A DNA stretch of 64,000 nt from CAWINH01 sp963837425 (GTDB lineage Bacteria > Chloroflexota > Limnocylindria > QHBO01), in NCBI GenBank assembly GCA_963837425.1, contig CAWINH010000002.1, forward strand, positions 1 to 64,000. The letters run 5' to 3'. Made by a program: the position numbers and the translations under genes. Below the pieces are notes generated by a model. It was not told the DNA's origin, did not search any database, and was given only the letters and a program-made list of their open reading frames with translations. Within the stretch, counting starts at the first letter, position 1. Each line of letters opens with the position of its first letter. Positions 17,277 to 27,190 of the stretch are shown piece after piece.

Positions 17277-18659
17277 ATGCGCACGCTGATCAAGAACGGG
17301 ACGATCGTCAACGCCGACGCCACCGCGAAGGCGGACGTCCTCGTGGACGGCGAGACGATCGCCACCATCGGCACCGATCTCGAGGCCAGCGCCGATCGCA
17401 CGATCGACGCGACCGGCAAGTGGGTGGTCCCGGGCGGGATCGACGTCCACACCCATATGGAGCTGCCGTTCGGCGGCACGTTCGCCAAGGACACGTTCGA
17501 GACCGGGACGCGCGCAGCGGCATTCGGCGGGACGACCACGATCATCGACTTCGCCGTGCAGCCGCGCGGCGGGAGCCTGCGCGAGGGGCTCGACGCCTGG
17601 CATGCCAAGGCGGATGGCAACGCCTGCATCGACTACGGCTTCCACATGATCATCAGCGACGTCCGCGACGATGTCCTGGCCGAGATGGACACCCTCGTCG
17701 ACGAAGGGGTAACCACCTTCAAGCTGTTCACCGCCTACCCAGGGGTCTTCCTCAGCGACGATGGCGCCATCTTCCGCGCCATGCAGCAGACTGCCCGCAA
17801 CGGCGGGCTGATCATGATGCACGCCGAGAACGGACCGGCCATCGATGTGGTCGCCAACCAGAACGCGGAGTCGGGCAAGACCGATCCCTACTACCACGGT
17901 GTGAGCCGCTCGCCGGTCTTCGAGGGTGAGGCGACGAACCGCGTAATCCGCCTTGCCCAGGTCGCAGGCTCGCCGGTCTACATCGTCCACCTGTCAGCGC
18001 GGGAGGCGCTCAACGCTGTGCGCCGGGCCCGCGACGAGGGGCTGCCGGCCTTCGCCGAGACATGTCCCCAGTACCTGTTTCTCACGCTCGAGGACCTCGG
18101 CAACGGCTTCGAGGGCTCGAAGTTCGTCTGCTCGCCGCCGCTCCGTCCCGCCGACCACCTCGAAGAGCTGTGGCAGGGTCTCGTCCGCGACGATCTTCAG
18201 GTCGTCTCCACCGACCACTGCCCATTCGACTTCCACGGCCAGAAGGAGCTCGGTCGCGGTGACTTCCGGAAGATCCCCAATGGCCTGCCGGGCGTCGAGA
18301 ACCGGGTCGACCTGCTCCACCACGGTGGCGTGGCAGGCGGGCGGATGACCCCCAACCGATGGGTAGAGATCATGTCGACCGCCCCCGCACGCATGTTCGG
18401 GCTGCCAAGGAAGGGAGCCGTGCAGGTGGGCATGGACGCGGACCTCCTGGTCTACGACCCCAATCGGAAGCAGACGATCAGCGCCTCCACCCACCACATG
18501 GACGTCGACTACAGCTGCTACGAGGGTTGGGAGATCACCGGCGGCTCCGACGTCGTCCTCTCACGTGGCCGGATCATCGTCGACGGCGACGAGTGGCTCG
18601 GCGAGAAGGGTGGCGGCCGATTCCTCCGCCGCGAACGGAGCGGGGCGTTCCTGAAGTAG
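17277..18659 (+). CDS. hydA: Dihydropyrimidinase / D-hydantoinase
   Basis: 460-residue amidohydrolase that opens dihydrouracil, dihydrothymine or 5-substituted hydantoins to N-carbamoyl amino acids. All binuclear zinc ligands can be placed: H58 and H60 (DVHTHM), the carboxylated lysine K149 (TTFKLFTAYPG), H182 (MMHAENG), H238 (YIVHLSAREA) and D313 (STDHCPFD). Length is normal for the family. GACGGAGGAG lies ahead of the ATG at 17277. The carbon-nitrogen hydrolase 1.8 kb upstream would take its product. The alternative allantoinase activity is less likely because of the close match to the hydantoinase pattern. Confidence 0.9.
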   Translation: MRTLIKNGTIVNADATAKADVLVDGETIATIGTDLEASADRTIDATGKWVVPGGIDVHTHMELPFGGTFAKDTFETGTRAAAFGGTTTIIDFAVQPRGGSLREGLDAWHAKADGNACIDYGFHMIISDVRDDVLAEMDTLVDEGVTTFKLFTAYPGVFLSDDGAIFRAMQQTARNGGLIMMHAENGPAIDVVANQNAESGKTDPYYHGVSRSPVFEGEATNRVIRLAQVAGSPVYIVHLSAREALNAVRRARDEGLPAFAETCPQYLFLTLEDLGNGFEGSKFVCSPPLRPADHLEELWQGLVRDDLQVVSTDHCPFDFHGQKELGRGDFRKIPNGLPGVENRVDLLHHGGVAGGRMTPNRWVEIMSTAPARMFGLPRKGAVQVGMDADLLVYDPNRKQTISASTHHMDVDYSCYEGWEITGGSDVVLSRGRIIVDGDEWLGEKGGGRFLRRERSGAFLK

Positions 18660-18673
18660 GCGGCCCAGCCGAG

Positions 18674-19579
18674 ATGCGCGAGGGGACGGCGGCCTGGACC
18701 GGCGCGCAGCGACCGGCGGCGATCTTCCACAACCGCGCGGCGGGGTCCGGTCGCTCGTGGCGGGTCCAGCGGGCAGTGGACCTGACGCGGGCCGCACTCG
18801 ACGCCGACCTCCACGTCATCGACACCCGCGACCCCCACGAGTTCCGGGCCTTCCTCGAGGAGCGCCTCGCCGCGTACCGCACGATCGTGATCGCGGGCGG
18901 GGACGGATCGCTGGGCATGGCGTGCAACCTGCTGGCCGGCCGCTCGGACGTCGCTCTCGGGTACCTGCCAGCGGGGGTCGGGAACGCCACTGCGCACCTC
19001 CTGCGGCTGCCGCGGGACCCGGTGACGCTGGCAGCCGTCGTGGCGGGTGGGGTCGCGCGCCCGGTGGACCTCCTCGTCGTCGAGGACCGGCTCGCCCTCT
19101 TCGCGGGCGCCGGCTGGGACGCGTTGGTCGCCGAGCGCTATGCGGGGGCCGGTGCGCATCGGCTCGCCGGCTGGGCGAGGGCTGTTGCGCGCTCGCTGCC
19201 GGACCTCGCGCGGAGGCCCCGGGTCGAGGTCGAGGCCGACGGACGGACGGTCCACGCCGGGCCGATGGAGCTGCTGATCGTTGGCACCTCGCCGTGGTAC
19301 GGGCGCGGCCTGCTCGTCAACCCCGGGGCTTCGCCGCACCGCGGCATGCTGACTGCCCGAATCTATGCCGGGCCGCCGCACCGGCTGGCGCTCGAGGCCG
19401 GACGCTGGATGACCCACCGCACGCCGGCGACCTCGCCCATCGAGGCGACCTCGCTCCTCGTCCGCCGGACCGATGGCCGGCCGCTCGCCGTCCAGGCCGA
19501 TGGCGACCCCATGGGTCGCCGCGAGGAGTGGCAGTTCGGAATCCGCCCCGCCGCCGTCCGTCTCATCGGCAGGTGGTGA
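18674..19579 (+). CDS. Diacylglycerol/lipid kinase catalytic-domain protein
   Basis: 301-residue protein with a DAGK-catalytic fold: FHNRAAGSGRS at the N-terminus (the NPxSG-like nucleotide loop) and IVIAGGDGSLGMACN (GGDGT/S motif, residues about 75-85). Later come YLPAGVGNATAH, where family members read P.GT.ND., and a C-terminal beta-domain. It may phosphorylate diacylglycerol, sphingoid base or another lipid alcohol; the GVGNATA variant means substrate is uncertain. Fourteen bases after hydA on the same strand, but a functional connection is not evident. Cytosolic, membrane-peripheral. Confidence 0.75.
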   Translation: MREGTAAWTGAQRPAAIFHNRAAGSGRSWRVQRAVDLTRAALDADLHVIDTRDPHEFRAFLEERLAAYRTIVIAGGDGSLGMACNLLAGRSDVALGYLPAGVGNATAHLLRLPRDPVTLAAVVAGGVARPVDLLVVEDRLALFAGAGWDALVAERYAGAGAHRLAGWARAVARSLPDLARRPRVEVEADGRTVHAGPMELLIVGTSPWYGRGLLVNPGASPHRGMLTARIYAGPPHRLALEAGRWMTHRTPATSPIEATSLLVRRTDGRPLAVQADGDPMGRREEWQFGIRPAAVRLIGRW

Positions 19580-19855
19580 CAATGAGCACCACTTGGTCGG
19601 ATTTTCCCGCGGCGACGCGCCTCGCAGATTATGGTTCTGGTGCTGCCACTTCCGCGGGGCCTGAGCCCACGTCTCCGACGGGTGGGGCATGGAAGGACTG
19701 CGAGGGAGGTACTCGACTAGCCCACCCACTGTCGACCTCCTCGGCGAGCTGCTCCCGAGCCGCGTTGTGTCCCGCTGTGCTTTGAGATTGGAGCTCGACG
19801 ACCGAGGCCATTCCCCATTTCCACACCGCGCAACGTTCGTCGGAGGATCGAAATC

Positions 19856-22800
19856 ATGGGTAACGCGCGACGCGCGACCTGGTGGCGAGTGCTCTCGGTC
19901 ACCACCGCGCTCCTGCTGATTCCACAGTCGCTGGCCCTCGCGGGCGGAGGCCATCTTGCTCCGAGCGATCCGACGCTCGTGAATGCCCCACCAATCACGC
20001 ACAGCCCAACGGCTAACGCTCCCGATCAGGGTGAGGAAGAGCAGATCCTGGAGGCGAATCAGGAGGTCCTGAGCCAGAAGCTCGCCGGTGATCGCCAACT
20101 CACCGTCGAGCAGGCCGGCGCCTACCGTGCGGCGGCCGCCGAGTATGCGAACTACATGAAGAAGCACGGACACCTGCCCACCGGGCCGACGACCTTCCAG
20201 GGCGACTGGTCGGCAGCCGGCCCACAGCCGATCGGCGAGGCCACCCGGAGCATCGGGCATTTCGTCGCGATGAATGGCCGGATCGGCGCACTTGCCATCC
20301 TGTCGGACGGCACGTTCATCCTCGGCGCCGCCGGTGGCGGCATCTGGACATACGACGGGTCGACGTGGACCCCGCGCACCGATGACATGCCGTCGCTGGC
20401 GATCGGCGCGCTCGCCGCTGCACCGAGCAACGACAGCATCGTCTATGCGGGAACCGGTGAGGGCGCACTGTCCGGCGACAGCTACTTCGGCAACGGGATT
20501 CTCAAGTCCACGGACGGCGGGACGACGTGGAGTCACGTCTCAGGCGACTACTTCATGGGCGTTTCGATCTCAAGCATCGTCGTCGATCCGAAGGACCCCA
20601 AGCACCTGTACGCTGCCGTTCTCCGAGGACGCGGCGGGGCCCGCCGGACATCGCCCACCGCCCATTCGCAGTTCGGCATCTGGGAGTCGCGCGACGGCGC
20701 GGCCCACTGGAGGCTCGTCCAGCGGACGCCGGGAGGCAGCGACGGCGCGACGGATCTCGAGATGGACCCCCAGAACCCCAGGATCCTGTATTCGAGCTTC
20801 TGGGGAGACAAGGTCTACAAGAGCACCGATGGCGGGCGGCACTGGCACGCGATCATGAACGGGCTGCCGTCGCACTTCAACGCGGACAACCTGACACGGT
20901 TCTCGATCGGGCTGTCACATCCAAAGGGCCGGAACGCGGTCCTGTATGTCGGAACCGATTTCATCGACAAGAACGGGAACTATCAGCTATCCCGTGTCTT
21001 CCGATCCGACGACGGCGGCGCCCATTGGAAGGAGCTGCCGACGACCGGTTACGCCGGATCGAACGACAGCGTGCTCGACTACTGTGGCGGGCAATGCTTC
21101 TACGACAACGTCATCGCGGCCGACCCCACGAACACCGACGTCGTGTACGCCGCCGGGCAGTTCAACTACGGCTCAGGCTCGGGCGGCATCTTCCGCTCCG
21201 ATGACGGTGGGCAAACGTGGAAGGACATCGGGTGGGACCTCCACCCCGACTACCATGCGCTCGCCTTCGATCCGAACGATCCCAATGCGATCCTCGTCGG
21301 ATCCGATGGCGGAGTCTGGTACAGCCCCGATCAGGGCGGTCGGCAGCCGGGATCGCTGGTGAGGGCGATCCGGACTGCAGGCGACCTGCGGCAGTACAAC
21401 CTGAACGGTGGCGGCCTGCAGATCGGCCAGTTCACGAGCGTCGCGACCAATCCGACCAACCCCGTATCAGCTCTGGGGTGGCACGCAGGACAACGGCACC
21501 GAGACCAACTTCTTCGACGACGGCACGTTTTACGACTTCTCGAGTGGTGACGGCGGCCAGGTGCTCGTCGATCCCACCGACTACAGCTACGTGTACGGCA
21601 CCTATTACGGGATCAACCTGTACCGCTGGACGGACGGTGGGCTCCCCGGCACGAACGCCCCGATCACGAACGGAATCGACCTGAACGACCGTGCAGAGTT
21701 CTACGTCCCGTTCACACTGAACCAGAACAACCCCTCCCAGCTGTTCATGGGCACGTACCGGCTGTATCGCACGGACGACGCCAAGGCAGCACTATCCAGC
21801 GACGTACTGTGGCACGCCATCAGCCCCGACCTCACCAGCGGGTGCACCGGAACGGCACCGAACGGCGCCCGCGGCTGTGATATCTCGGCGATCGGCGTGG
21901 GCGGCGGCACTGCCGTCTACACCGGCTCGGATGACGGTCGGGCCTACGTCAGCCCCGACGCCCAGGTCAGCTCGAACCCGACGTGGACTCGAATCGACCA
22001 GAGGGGCCTGCCGAAGCGGCCGGTGGCGTCGATCGCCGTCGATCGATCCAATTACCGCATCGCCTACTTCGGCATAAACGGCTTCAATGCCGCCACGCCC
22101 GGGACACCCGGGCCATGTCTTCAAGACGACGGATGGCGGAAGGCACATCAAGAACATCAGCGGCAATCTCCCCGACTCGCCGGTCAACTCGGTGGTTCTC
22201 GACCCGTCGTTCCCGAACACGATCTACGTCGGGACGGATGTCGGGCCGTTCGTCACCTACGACGGCGGGCACCACTGGTATCGCCATGGGGAACGGCTTC
22301 CCGATCGTTTCGATCTGGCAGCTTGACCTCGATCCATCCCACCGGATGATGGCTGCCGGCACCCATGGGCGCGGCGTGTTCACCATGACCGACACCGAGA
22401 TGTCGCCGGCGCTGGTGGTCTCGAAGGTGGACGCCGGCATCCCCGTCGGGCCGGCCAGCACCATCGACTACACGATCACCCTCAAGAACATCGGGAACGC
22501 GAACGCAACCGGTGTCAAAGTGACCGACCCGATCTCCCGAAGTACACGAGCTTCGGGTCCGTCGCGGATGGCGGAGCCTTCGCGGGCGGGAAGTTCAGAT
22601 GGTCCGGCCTTGATATCGCGGCCGGTGCCAGCGTTGACCTCCACTTCAGTGTGAGCATCGCCTCGGCCCTCAAGAACAAGGTCAACTCGATCGTCAATGA
22701 CGGGATCGTCGTGACCTCGGCCGAGGGGCCGGGCGCGACAGGCAGTCCCACAGTGACGCCGATTGCGCCGTCCGTACGCGGTGGGCGTCTCACGCGGCCA

Positions 22801-23773
22801 CCCAGGCCGGGGCCGCGCGGTCCGGCAGCACCGAGACTACCAGGTCACATCCAGAACCTGGGCTACACCCCGGACAGCTTCAACGTGGCGCTGTCGGGCA
22901 GCACGTGGTCCGCCACGCTGCTCGACTCCGACGTGCACGAAACCCGCTCACCACCACCGCCACACTGGCGGCTGGAGCACGACGGAGCAGGTCTGCGTTG
23001 AAGTCGCCGTGCCCGGCGCTGCGGCCGATGGCGACACCGACGGCGAACGGTCGCCGCGACGTCGACCGCCAGCTCGAGGGCCATCGTCAGTGCCAGCGTC
23101 GACATCACGACGTACGCCGTGGCCACGACACCGTGGTGATCGACGGCGACGGGAACATCCCCGACGTGCAGTCGATCTACACCGACGCCATTGACGGCGG
23201 CGGGGGTCACGAATTCGGCGTGTGGGATCTTGCGGTCGACAGCAAGCTGCCGCAGGACTTCCTGAACGCCCACTCGACGGTGGTGTGGTTCACCGGGAAC
23301 AGCTACCCGGCGTCCGATCACCCCGTACGAGGGTGCAGCTCACCGTCGTTCCTGGACGGTGGAGGCCACCTGTTCATGAGCGGCCAGGACATCCTGGACC
23401 AGGCTGCAGGGACGACCGCCTTCGTGCAGAACTACCTGCACATCGACTGGGATGGCTCGGAGAACCAGAACGACAAGTCGACGGCGTACGTCACCGGCGT
23501 CTCCGGCAACCCGGTCACCGGGTCGATCACGGGCAATATCCCGCTCGACCATAACGTCCTGCAGGCTGCCTACGAGGATCAGATCACGCCGAACGGCGGC
23601 GCGCTGGCCGCATTCGTGGACGACGGGGCGCACGGCGGTGTCATGCCGGACGCCCTGACCTTCGCGGCACCTACAAGGTCATGTTCCTGGCCTTCCCGTT
23701 CGAGGCGTACGGCGCGGCCGGTGACAGGGCGACGCTGATGGGCAACGCGATGTCCTGGTTCGCCGGGCCGTAG
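19856..23773 (+). CDS. Secreted BNR/VPS10-type beta-propeller protein with C-terminal domains, heavily frameshifted
   Basis: About 1,300 codons. A signal peptide (ATWWRVLSVTTALLLIPQSLALA) leads into repeated propeller blades with Asp-box motifs such as STDGGTTWSHV, SDDGGAHWKEL and SDDGGQTWKDI. A DUF11/CARDB-like domain follows (TIDYTITLKNIGNANATGVKVTDP), then a second such domain (QNLGYTPDSFNVALSG), and an end domain with GGGHLFMSGQDILD and LGN-like AMSWFAGP. It is probably a surface or secreted carbohydrate/protein-binding or glycosidase-like factor. The first 540 codons are in one frame; after about 21465 the protein hops frames at least eight times (near 22115, 22290, 22540, 22770-22840, 22990, 23060-23130, 23310, 23670). 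Strong terminator after the TAG. Confidence 0.7.
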
Positions 23774-23800
23774 CGCTCAGCCTGCGGCGCAGACAATCAC

Positions 23801-23838
23801 GACGACGGGAGCGGAACCACACGGCCGCTCCCGTCGTC
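23801..23838 (+). terminator. Strong stem-loop terminator
   Basis: GACGACGGGAGCGG (23801-23814) pairs perfectly with CCGCTCCCGTCGTC (23825-23838), 14 bp with a ten-base loop, followed by TTACTC. It lies 28 bases after the propeller-protein stop. Confidence 0.85.
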
Positions 23839-23901
23839 TTACTCACAGAGGCGGCCCAGCTTGTTCTTCTATCCGCCGTATGCGAGGCTCTTCGATAGGC
23901 A

Positions 23902-24456
23902 ATGCGTCGCACGTGGCTCGGCATCCTTTCCGTGGCGGTCATCGGTGCCGCCTGCGCATTTCCCTTCCGTGCGCAGCCCATGCCGGATGCGAGTTCCCTC
24001 CAGGCTGCGGGCAGCAGTCCGTCCGACGGCCCGTCGGTCTTCTCACCGACCGGCACAGCCGGGCCTGACGTGAAACCGAACGACTCGCCCACGGCGCCAC
24101 CGAACGGGAAGTGCGTAACGGCCCCTGAGGTCGTCATCGCGCAGCTGTCGGGCGGTTTGACGGTGCGCGGAGCGTACATCTCGAACGCGTACGCCTCGCG
24201 CGCCACCGATGTCCAAGCGAGTTCGGTGCAAATGGAGGACCCGTGGTGGTTGGCGGCTCGCATCAACGGTGTTGGCGTGCAGCCCGAGCTCGGCGTCTGG
24301 CTGGTCAACGGCCTCGCGGGCGGGTCTCGAGTTCTCGACGCCAACGCGTCGGCGGGTCGGTACACGACCTTCGATGCCAGCCCGTCGGACCTATCCGCAT
24401 CGAGTGACATCGTGGCCGGCCTGGCAGCCTGCGTGGGGCCGCTCCCGAAGACCTGA
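23902..24456 (+). CDS. Putative secreted lipoprotein, unknown function
   Basis: 184 residues, no recognised family. A short basic N-terminus and hydrophobic stretch end in a lipobox-like GAAC (Cys 18). A proline/serine/threonine-rich linker (residues 25-68) and a compact C-terminal domain with several aromatic residues (DPWWLAARINGVGV, LGVWLVNGL) follow. Two further cysteines (near 71 and 177) may form a disulfide. It is isolated by a terminator on the left and a convergent gene on the right. Coding potential is supported by strong GC third-position bias and the exported-protein architecture. Confidence 0.6.
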   Translation: MRRTWLGILSVAVIGAACAFPFRAQPMPDASSLQAAGSSPSDGPSVFSPTGTAGPDVKPNDSPTAPPNGKCVTAPEVVIAQLSGGLTVRGAYISNAYASRATDVQASSVQMEDPWWLAARINGVGVQPELGVWLVNGLAGGSRVLDANASAGRYTTFDASPSDLSASSDIVAGLAACVGPLPKT

Positions 24457-24481
24457 GAGCCGATCTGCGGCCGTCCGCCCG

Positions 24482-25639
24482 TCAGCCGATCGACCGACGG
24501 ACCGCGTCAAGGGCGGCGAAGGCCGCGCGCCGCAGCCGTTGCGTCCCGCTCCCATGAATCCGCAGCTCCGCCTCCCGGAGCGTGACCGCCCCGCTGACCG
24601 CGACTCGCAGCCGGCTCCGGCCATGGGCGTCCTGCGGCAGGAGCGAGACCTGGAGCACCGCATCGGCCACCGGCGCTGAGACCGGGCCCCCACCGTCCAG
24701 CATCCCCCCGACGTAGGAGGCCGCTCCATCCGGCGGCTCGGCAGCGGCGAGGATCGTGAGCAGCGCGCCATCGGTTCCGGCCTCCCATGAGGCGACGGTC
24801 GCCGCCCCCGCGCGGCCGAGCACCGCCAACGCCAGGCCCGCCAGCTCGTCGGCATCGGCCCCCCACACGTGATCGCCCAGGGCTGCGAGAGCCCTGGCCA
24901 CCGGCTCGTCCAGGCGGGTCGCATCCTCCCTTGTCGAGAAGCGGATGTGCACGCCGTCGTCGCGGGCGTAGATGCCCGCGGTGACGCCCTCGCCGGGTTC
25001 GGTGAGCAGATCGCCGACCCGCTCCGCGACCGCCGACTCGCCCATGCCGAATGTCTTCACCGTCCGCAGATGGAGCGGCCGCAGCGAGAACCGGCGCGCG
25101 ATCCGCGGCGCAAGCTGCTCGTCGAACATCCGCCGCATCTCGGACGGCACGCCGGGGAGGATCGCAACGACGACCCCGTCGCGGTCGACCCACCAGCCGG
25201 GCGCCGAGCCGATGGGGTTGGCGACCGCCTCCGCGGACGGGATGCGCAGGGCCTGGCGCAGGTTCGTCTCGGGCATTCGGCCGTAGGCGGCGAACCGCTC
25301 GCGGAGCATCGCCTCAAGGGCCGGGTCGAGGGTGAGCTCCTCCTCGAGGGCATCGGCAAGGCCCTCGCGAGTCACGTCGTCGTGGGTCGGGCCCAGGCCG
25401 CCGGTGGCGAAGACCAGGTCCGCCGATGCCCTCGCCTCGCGGAAGGCGTTCGCGATGATCGCCCGATCGTCGGGCAGCTGTCGAACGCCGGCCAGCTCGA
25501 GGCCCAGCGTGGCGAGCCGCGAGCCGATGAAGGCGGCGTTCGTATCGACCGTCTCACCGAGCAGCAGCTCGCTGCCGATGCTCAGCAGGACGGCACGGGG
25601 CGTGGTCGGTACGGAGCGCTCGGCACGGTGGCTCGTCAC
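24482..25639 (-). CDS. cinA: CinA-family protein (competence/damage-inducible) with divergent C-terminal domain
   Basis: 385 residues. The N-terminal MoaB/MogA-like domain is well conserved: LLSIGSELLLGETVDTNAAFI, FATGGLGPTHDDVTREGLA, ILPGVPSEMRRMF and KTFGMGESAVAERV. The C-terminal CinA domain (about residues 265-385) normally deamidates nicotinamide mononucleotide and begins AESCTGG; here the corresponding place reads ASWEAGTDG, and the TGIAGPGG loop is also lost. ADP-ribose pyrophosphatase activity from the N-half may remain while NMN deamidase activity is doubtful. GTG at 25639 gives a 14-residue lead-in; an internal start is possible. Confidence 0.8.
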   Translation of the reverse strand: MTSHRAERSVPTTPRAVLLSIGSELLLGETVDTNAAFIGSRLATLGLELAGVRQLPDDRAIIANAFREARASADLVFATGGLGPTHDDVTREGLADALEEELTLDPALEAMLRERFAAYGRMPETNLRQALRIPSAEAVANPIGSAPGWWVDRDGVVVAILPGVPSEMRRMFDEQLAPRIARRFSLRPLHLRTVKTFGMGESAVAERVGDLLTEPGEGVTAGIYARDDGVHIRFSTREDATRLDEPVARALAALGDHVWGADADELAGLALAVLGRAGAATVASWEAGTDGALLTILAAAEPPDGAASYVGGMLDGGGPVSAPVADAVLQVSLLPQDAHGRSRLRVAVSGAVTLREAELRIHGSGTQRLRRAAFAALDAVRRSIG

Positions 25640-25746
25640 GCCCCGAAGCGTAACCGTCGCCGCGAGACGGTGCGGCCAGGCGGGTACTTCTCAGCCAGCG
25701 GTGCTTGCGACAACCCGCCGCTACTAGCGAGCTCCCCGCGGTCGGC

Positions 25747-25769
25747 TAGCTCTCACTCAGCGAGAGCTA
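25747..25769. promoter_or_regulatory. Inverted repeat in the cinA/PPOX divergent region
   Basis: TAGCTCTC (25747-25754) and GAGAGCTA (25762-25769) form a perfect 8-bp inverted repeat with a seven-base spacer in the roughly 300-base region between cinA and the PPOX gene. It may be an operator or hairpin. Apart from this, no gene is visible between 25640 and 25944. Confidence 0.4.
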
Positions 25770-25944
25770 CGTTGTCACAGCGGCAGGCGGGCGGCCCGTC
25801 CCCGCGGGAAGCCTCACCGGCTGAGAGGTACGGACAAATCGGCCTCGGCGGGCCCGGAGAGGACGCTCGCTCAGGCGGCAGCATCGGCATCGGACTAGGA
25901 TGCGAGCCGAAGCAGTCGCTGCGCCGAACGGAGGACCACTCGCC

Positions 25945-26361
25945 TTGACCGACCCCGCCCTCACCGTCTCCCACGTCCTGAGTGATGAGCTCCGAGAGTG
26001 GCTCACGGCGAAGCTCCGCTACCCCGTGCTCGCCCTCGTCACCCCGGACGGGACGCCGAACCAGTCGGTCATGTGGTTCGACCTCGACCCCGACGACCCG
26101 GACACGATCGTCATGAACACGAAGATGGGTCGGGCCAAGGAGCGCTGGCTGCGCGCCGAGCCGCGCGTCAGCCTCTGCTTCGAGGATGAGCTGCACTGGG
26201 TCGCGCTGCGCGGCCGGGTCCAGCTCGAGGATGAGCGCCCCGCCGCCCTCGAGGTGATCAAGGCGCTGGCCCGTCGCTACGGCGACGACCCGGAGACATT
26301 CAACGGCCAGGAGCGGGTCACGATCCGGATGCGGGTCGAGAAGGTGATCTCCCACGAGTGA
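25945..26361 (+). CDS. PPOX-class F420-dependent oxidoreductase-like protein
   Basis: 138-residue split-barrel flavin/F420-binding protein: LREWLTAKLRYPVLALVTPDGTPNQSVMWF, then TKMGRAKERWLRAEPRVSLCF and a VALRGRVQLEDE strand. The arrangement matches the F420-binding PPOX group that reduces unsaturated substrates or biliverdin-like compounds. A TTG start at 25945 is favoured because GGAGG stands ten bases before it; an ATG at 25900 would add 15 residues. F420 cofactor supply is supported by the cof genes 2-5 kb away. Confidence 0.75.
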   Translation: MTDPALTVSHVLSDELREWLTAKLRYPVLALVTPDGTPNQSVMWFDLDPDDPDTIVMNTKMGRAKERWLRAEPRVSLCFEDELHWVALRGRVQLEDERPAALEVIKALARRYGDDPETFNGQERVTIRMRVEKVISHE

Positions 26362-26391
26362 CGGCCCGGCCGGGCCGCCGCCCCCAGACGC

Positions 26392-26730
26392 TCAGACGTC
26401 GGCGTGGTAGCGGCGCTCGCCGGTCGCCGTATTCACGTAGACGCGCATCCGCCGGCCCGAGGTCGGGTCCACGAATCGCTCGTCGGTGGGGCGAAATGGC
26501 GGACCCGGCGGCTCGGGCTCGCCGCCGCCGGGTCCCGGCCCCTCGGACGTGTGCTCGGCCGCGCCGGATCGATAGCGGGAGCGCTCGAGCGCCACGGCGA
26601 TGACGCCGACCCCTCCCGCCGCCACCGCCCACAGGCCCGCCGCGGTCGCTCCGGCGGCGACGGCGATCAGGCCGCCGACGGCGACGAGCGCCCCGACGAC
26701 GGCGACGATGAATCGAACGGTGAGGACCAT
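26392..26730 (-). CDS. Small hypothetical membrane protein
   Basis: 112 residues. Two hydrophobic segments (about residues 5-25 and 28-48, alanine/valine/glycine rich) are followed by a proline/glycine-rich acidic stretch and a C-terminal motif RFVDPTSGRRMRVYVNTATGERRYHADV. The ending resembles a small cysteine-free zinc-less binding tail seen in several high-GC proteins. ATG at 26730. It follows the YbjQ-type gene after 25 bases on the same strand. Function unknown. Confidence 0.6.
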   Translation of the reverse strand: MVLTVRFIVAVVGALVAVGGLIAVAAGATAAGLWAVAAGGVGVIAVALERSRYRSGAAEHTSEGPGPGGGEPEPPGPPFRPTDERFVDPTSGRRMRVYVNTATGERRYHADV

Positions 26731-26755
26731 CGCCGCTCCGGCCCCGTCGGCTCGC

Positions 26756-27100
26756 CTACTCGAGCGGCTGCGCGGCATGCGCATCGGCGACCAACGTCAC
26801 CGCGGTGCCGTACGCGACGATCTCGGTCATCGTGTTGCCGAGCTCGCTCGAGTCGAACCGCATGCTGATGACCGCATCGGCCCCCATCAGGTTCGCGTTC
26901 TCGATCATCCGGTCGAGCGCCTGGCGCCGCGTGTCCTCGAGCAGCTCGGTGTACTCGTGGATCTCGCCGCCCACGAGTGAGCGCAGGCTTGCCGAGATAT
27001 TGCCGCCCAGCCCACGGCTACGCACGACGAGCCCAAAGGTCTGGCCCTTCGTCTCGCCGATGCGGTATCCGGCCACGAAGGGCGCGGTGCTGACGATCAT
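26756..27100 (-). CDS. YbjQ/DUF74 family protein
   Basis: 114 residues, the full length of the YbjQ (UPF0145) family, which forms a pentameric fold often described as heavy-metal-binding. Typical elements: GYRIGETKGQTFGLVVRSRGLGGNI, the GGEIHEYTELLEDTRRQALDRM helix and ANLMGADAVISMRFD, then AYGTAVTL. Cytosolic. Divergent from the LLM-cofD transcription unit at 27235 with a 134-base gap containing a GTCCC/GGGAC palindrome. Confidence 0.85.
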   Translation of the reverse strand: MIVSTAPFVAGYRIGETKGQTFGLVVRSRGLGGNISASLRSLVGGEIHEYTELLEDTRRQALDRMIENANLMGADAVISMRFDSSELGNTMTEIVAYGTAVTLVADAHAAQPLE

Positions 27101-27190
27101 CGAGAGTGCTCCTTCACGCTTGTTGGGCGAGCGTCGTCAGTGTAGGTCCTCGCGGTCGAGTTGGGCTGGCGCGGCTCGGCTCAGGCACCC

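Noticed and set aside
19582..19785. Short open frame after the lipid kinase
   Set aside because: No ribosome-binding site, low-complexity sequence and no family pattern; treated as non-coding.
18518..20536. Long minus-strand open frame across the lipid-kinase and propeller genes
   Set aside because: It is the antisense of well-recognised genes; its composition (Arg/Pro-rich, no family pattern) is typical of a GC-rich shadow frame.
25795..25860. Possible TPP riboswitch (GGCTGAGAGG present)
   Set aside because: The second conserved half (CTGATCTGGATAA-type) and the matching stem are missing.
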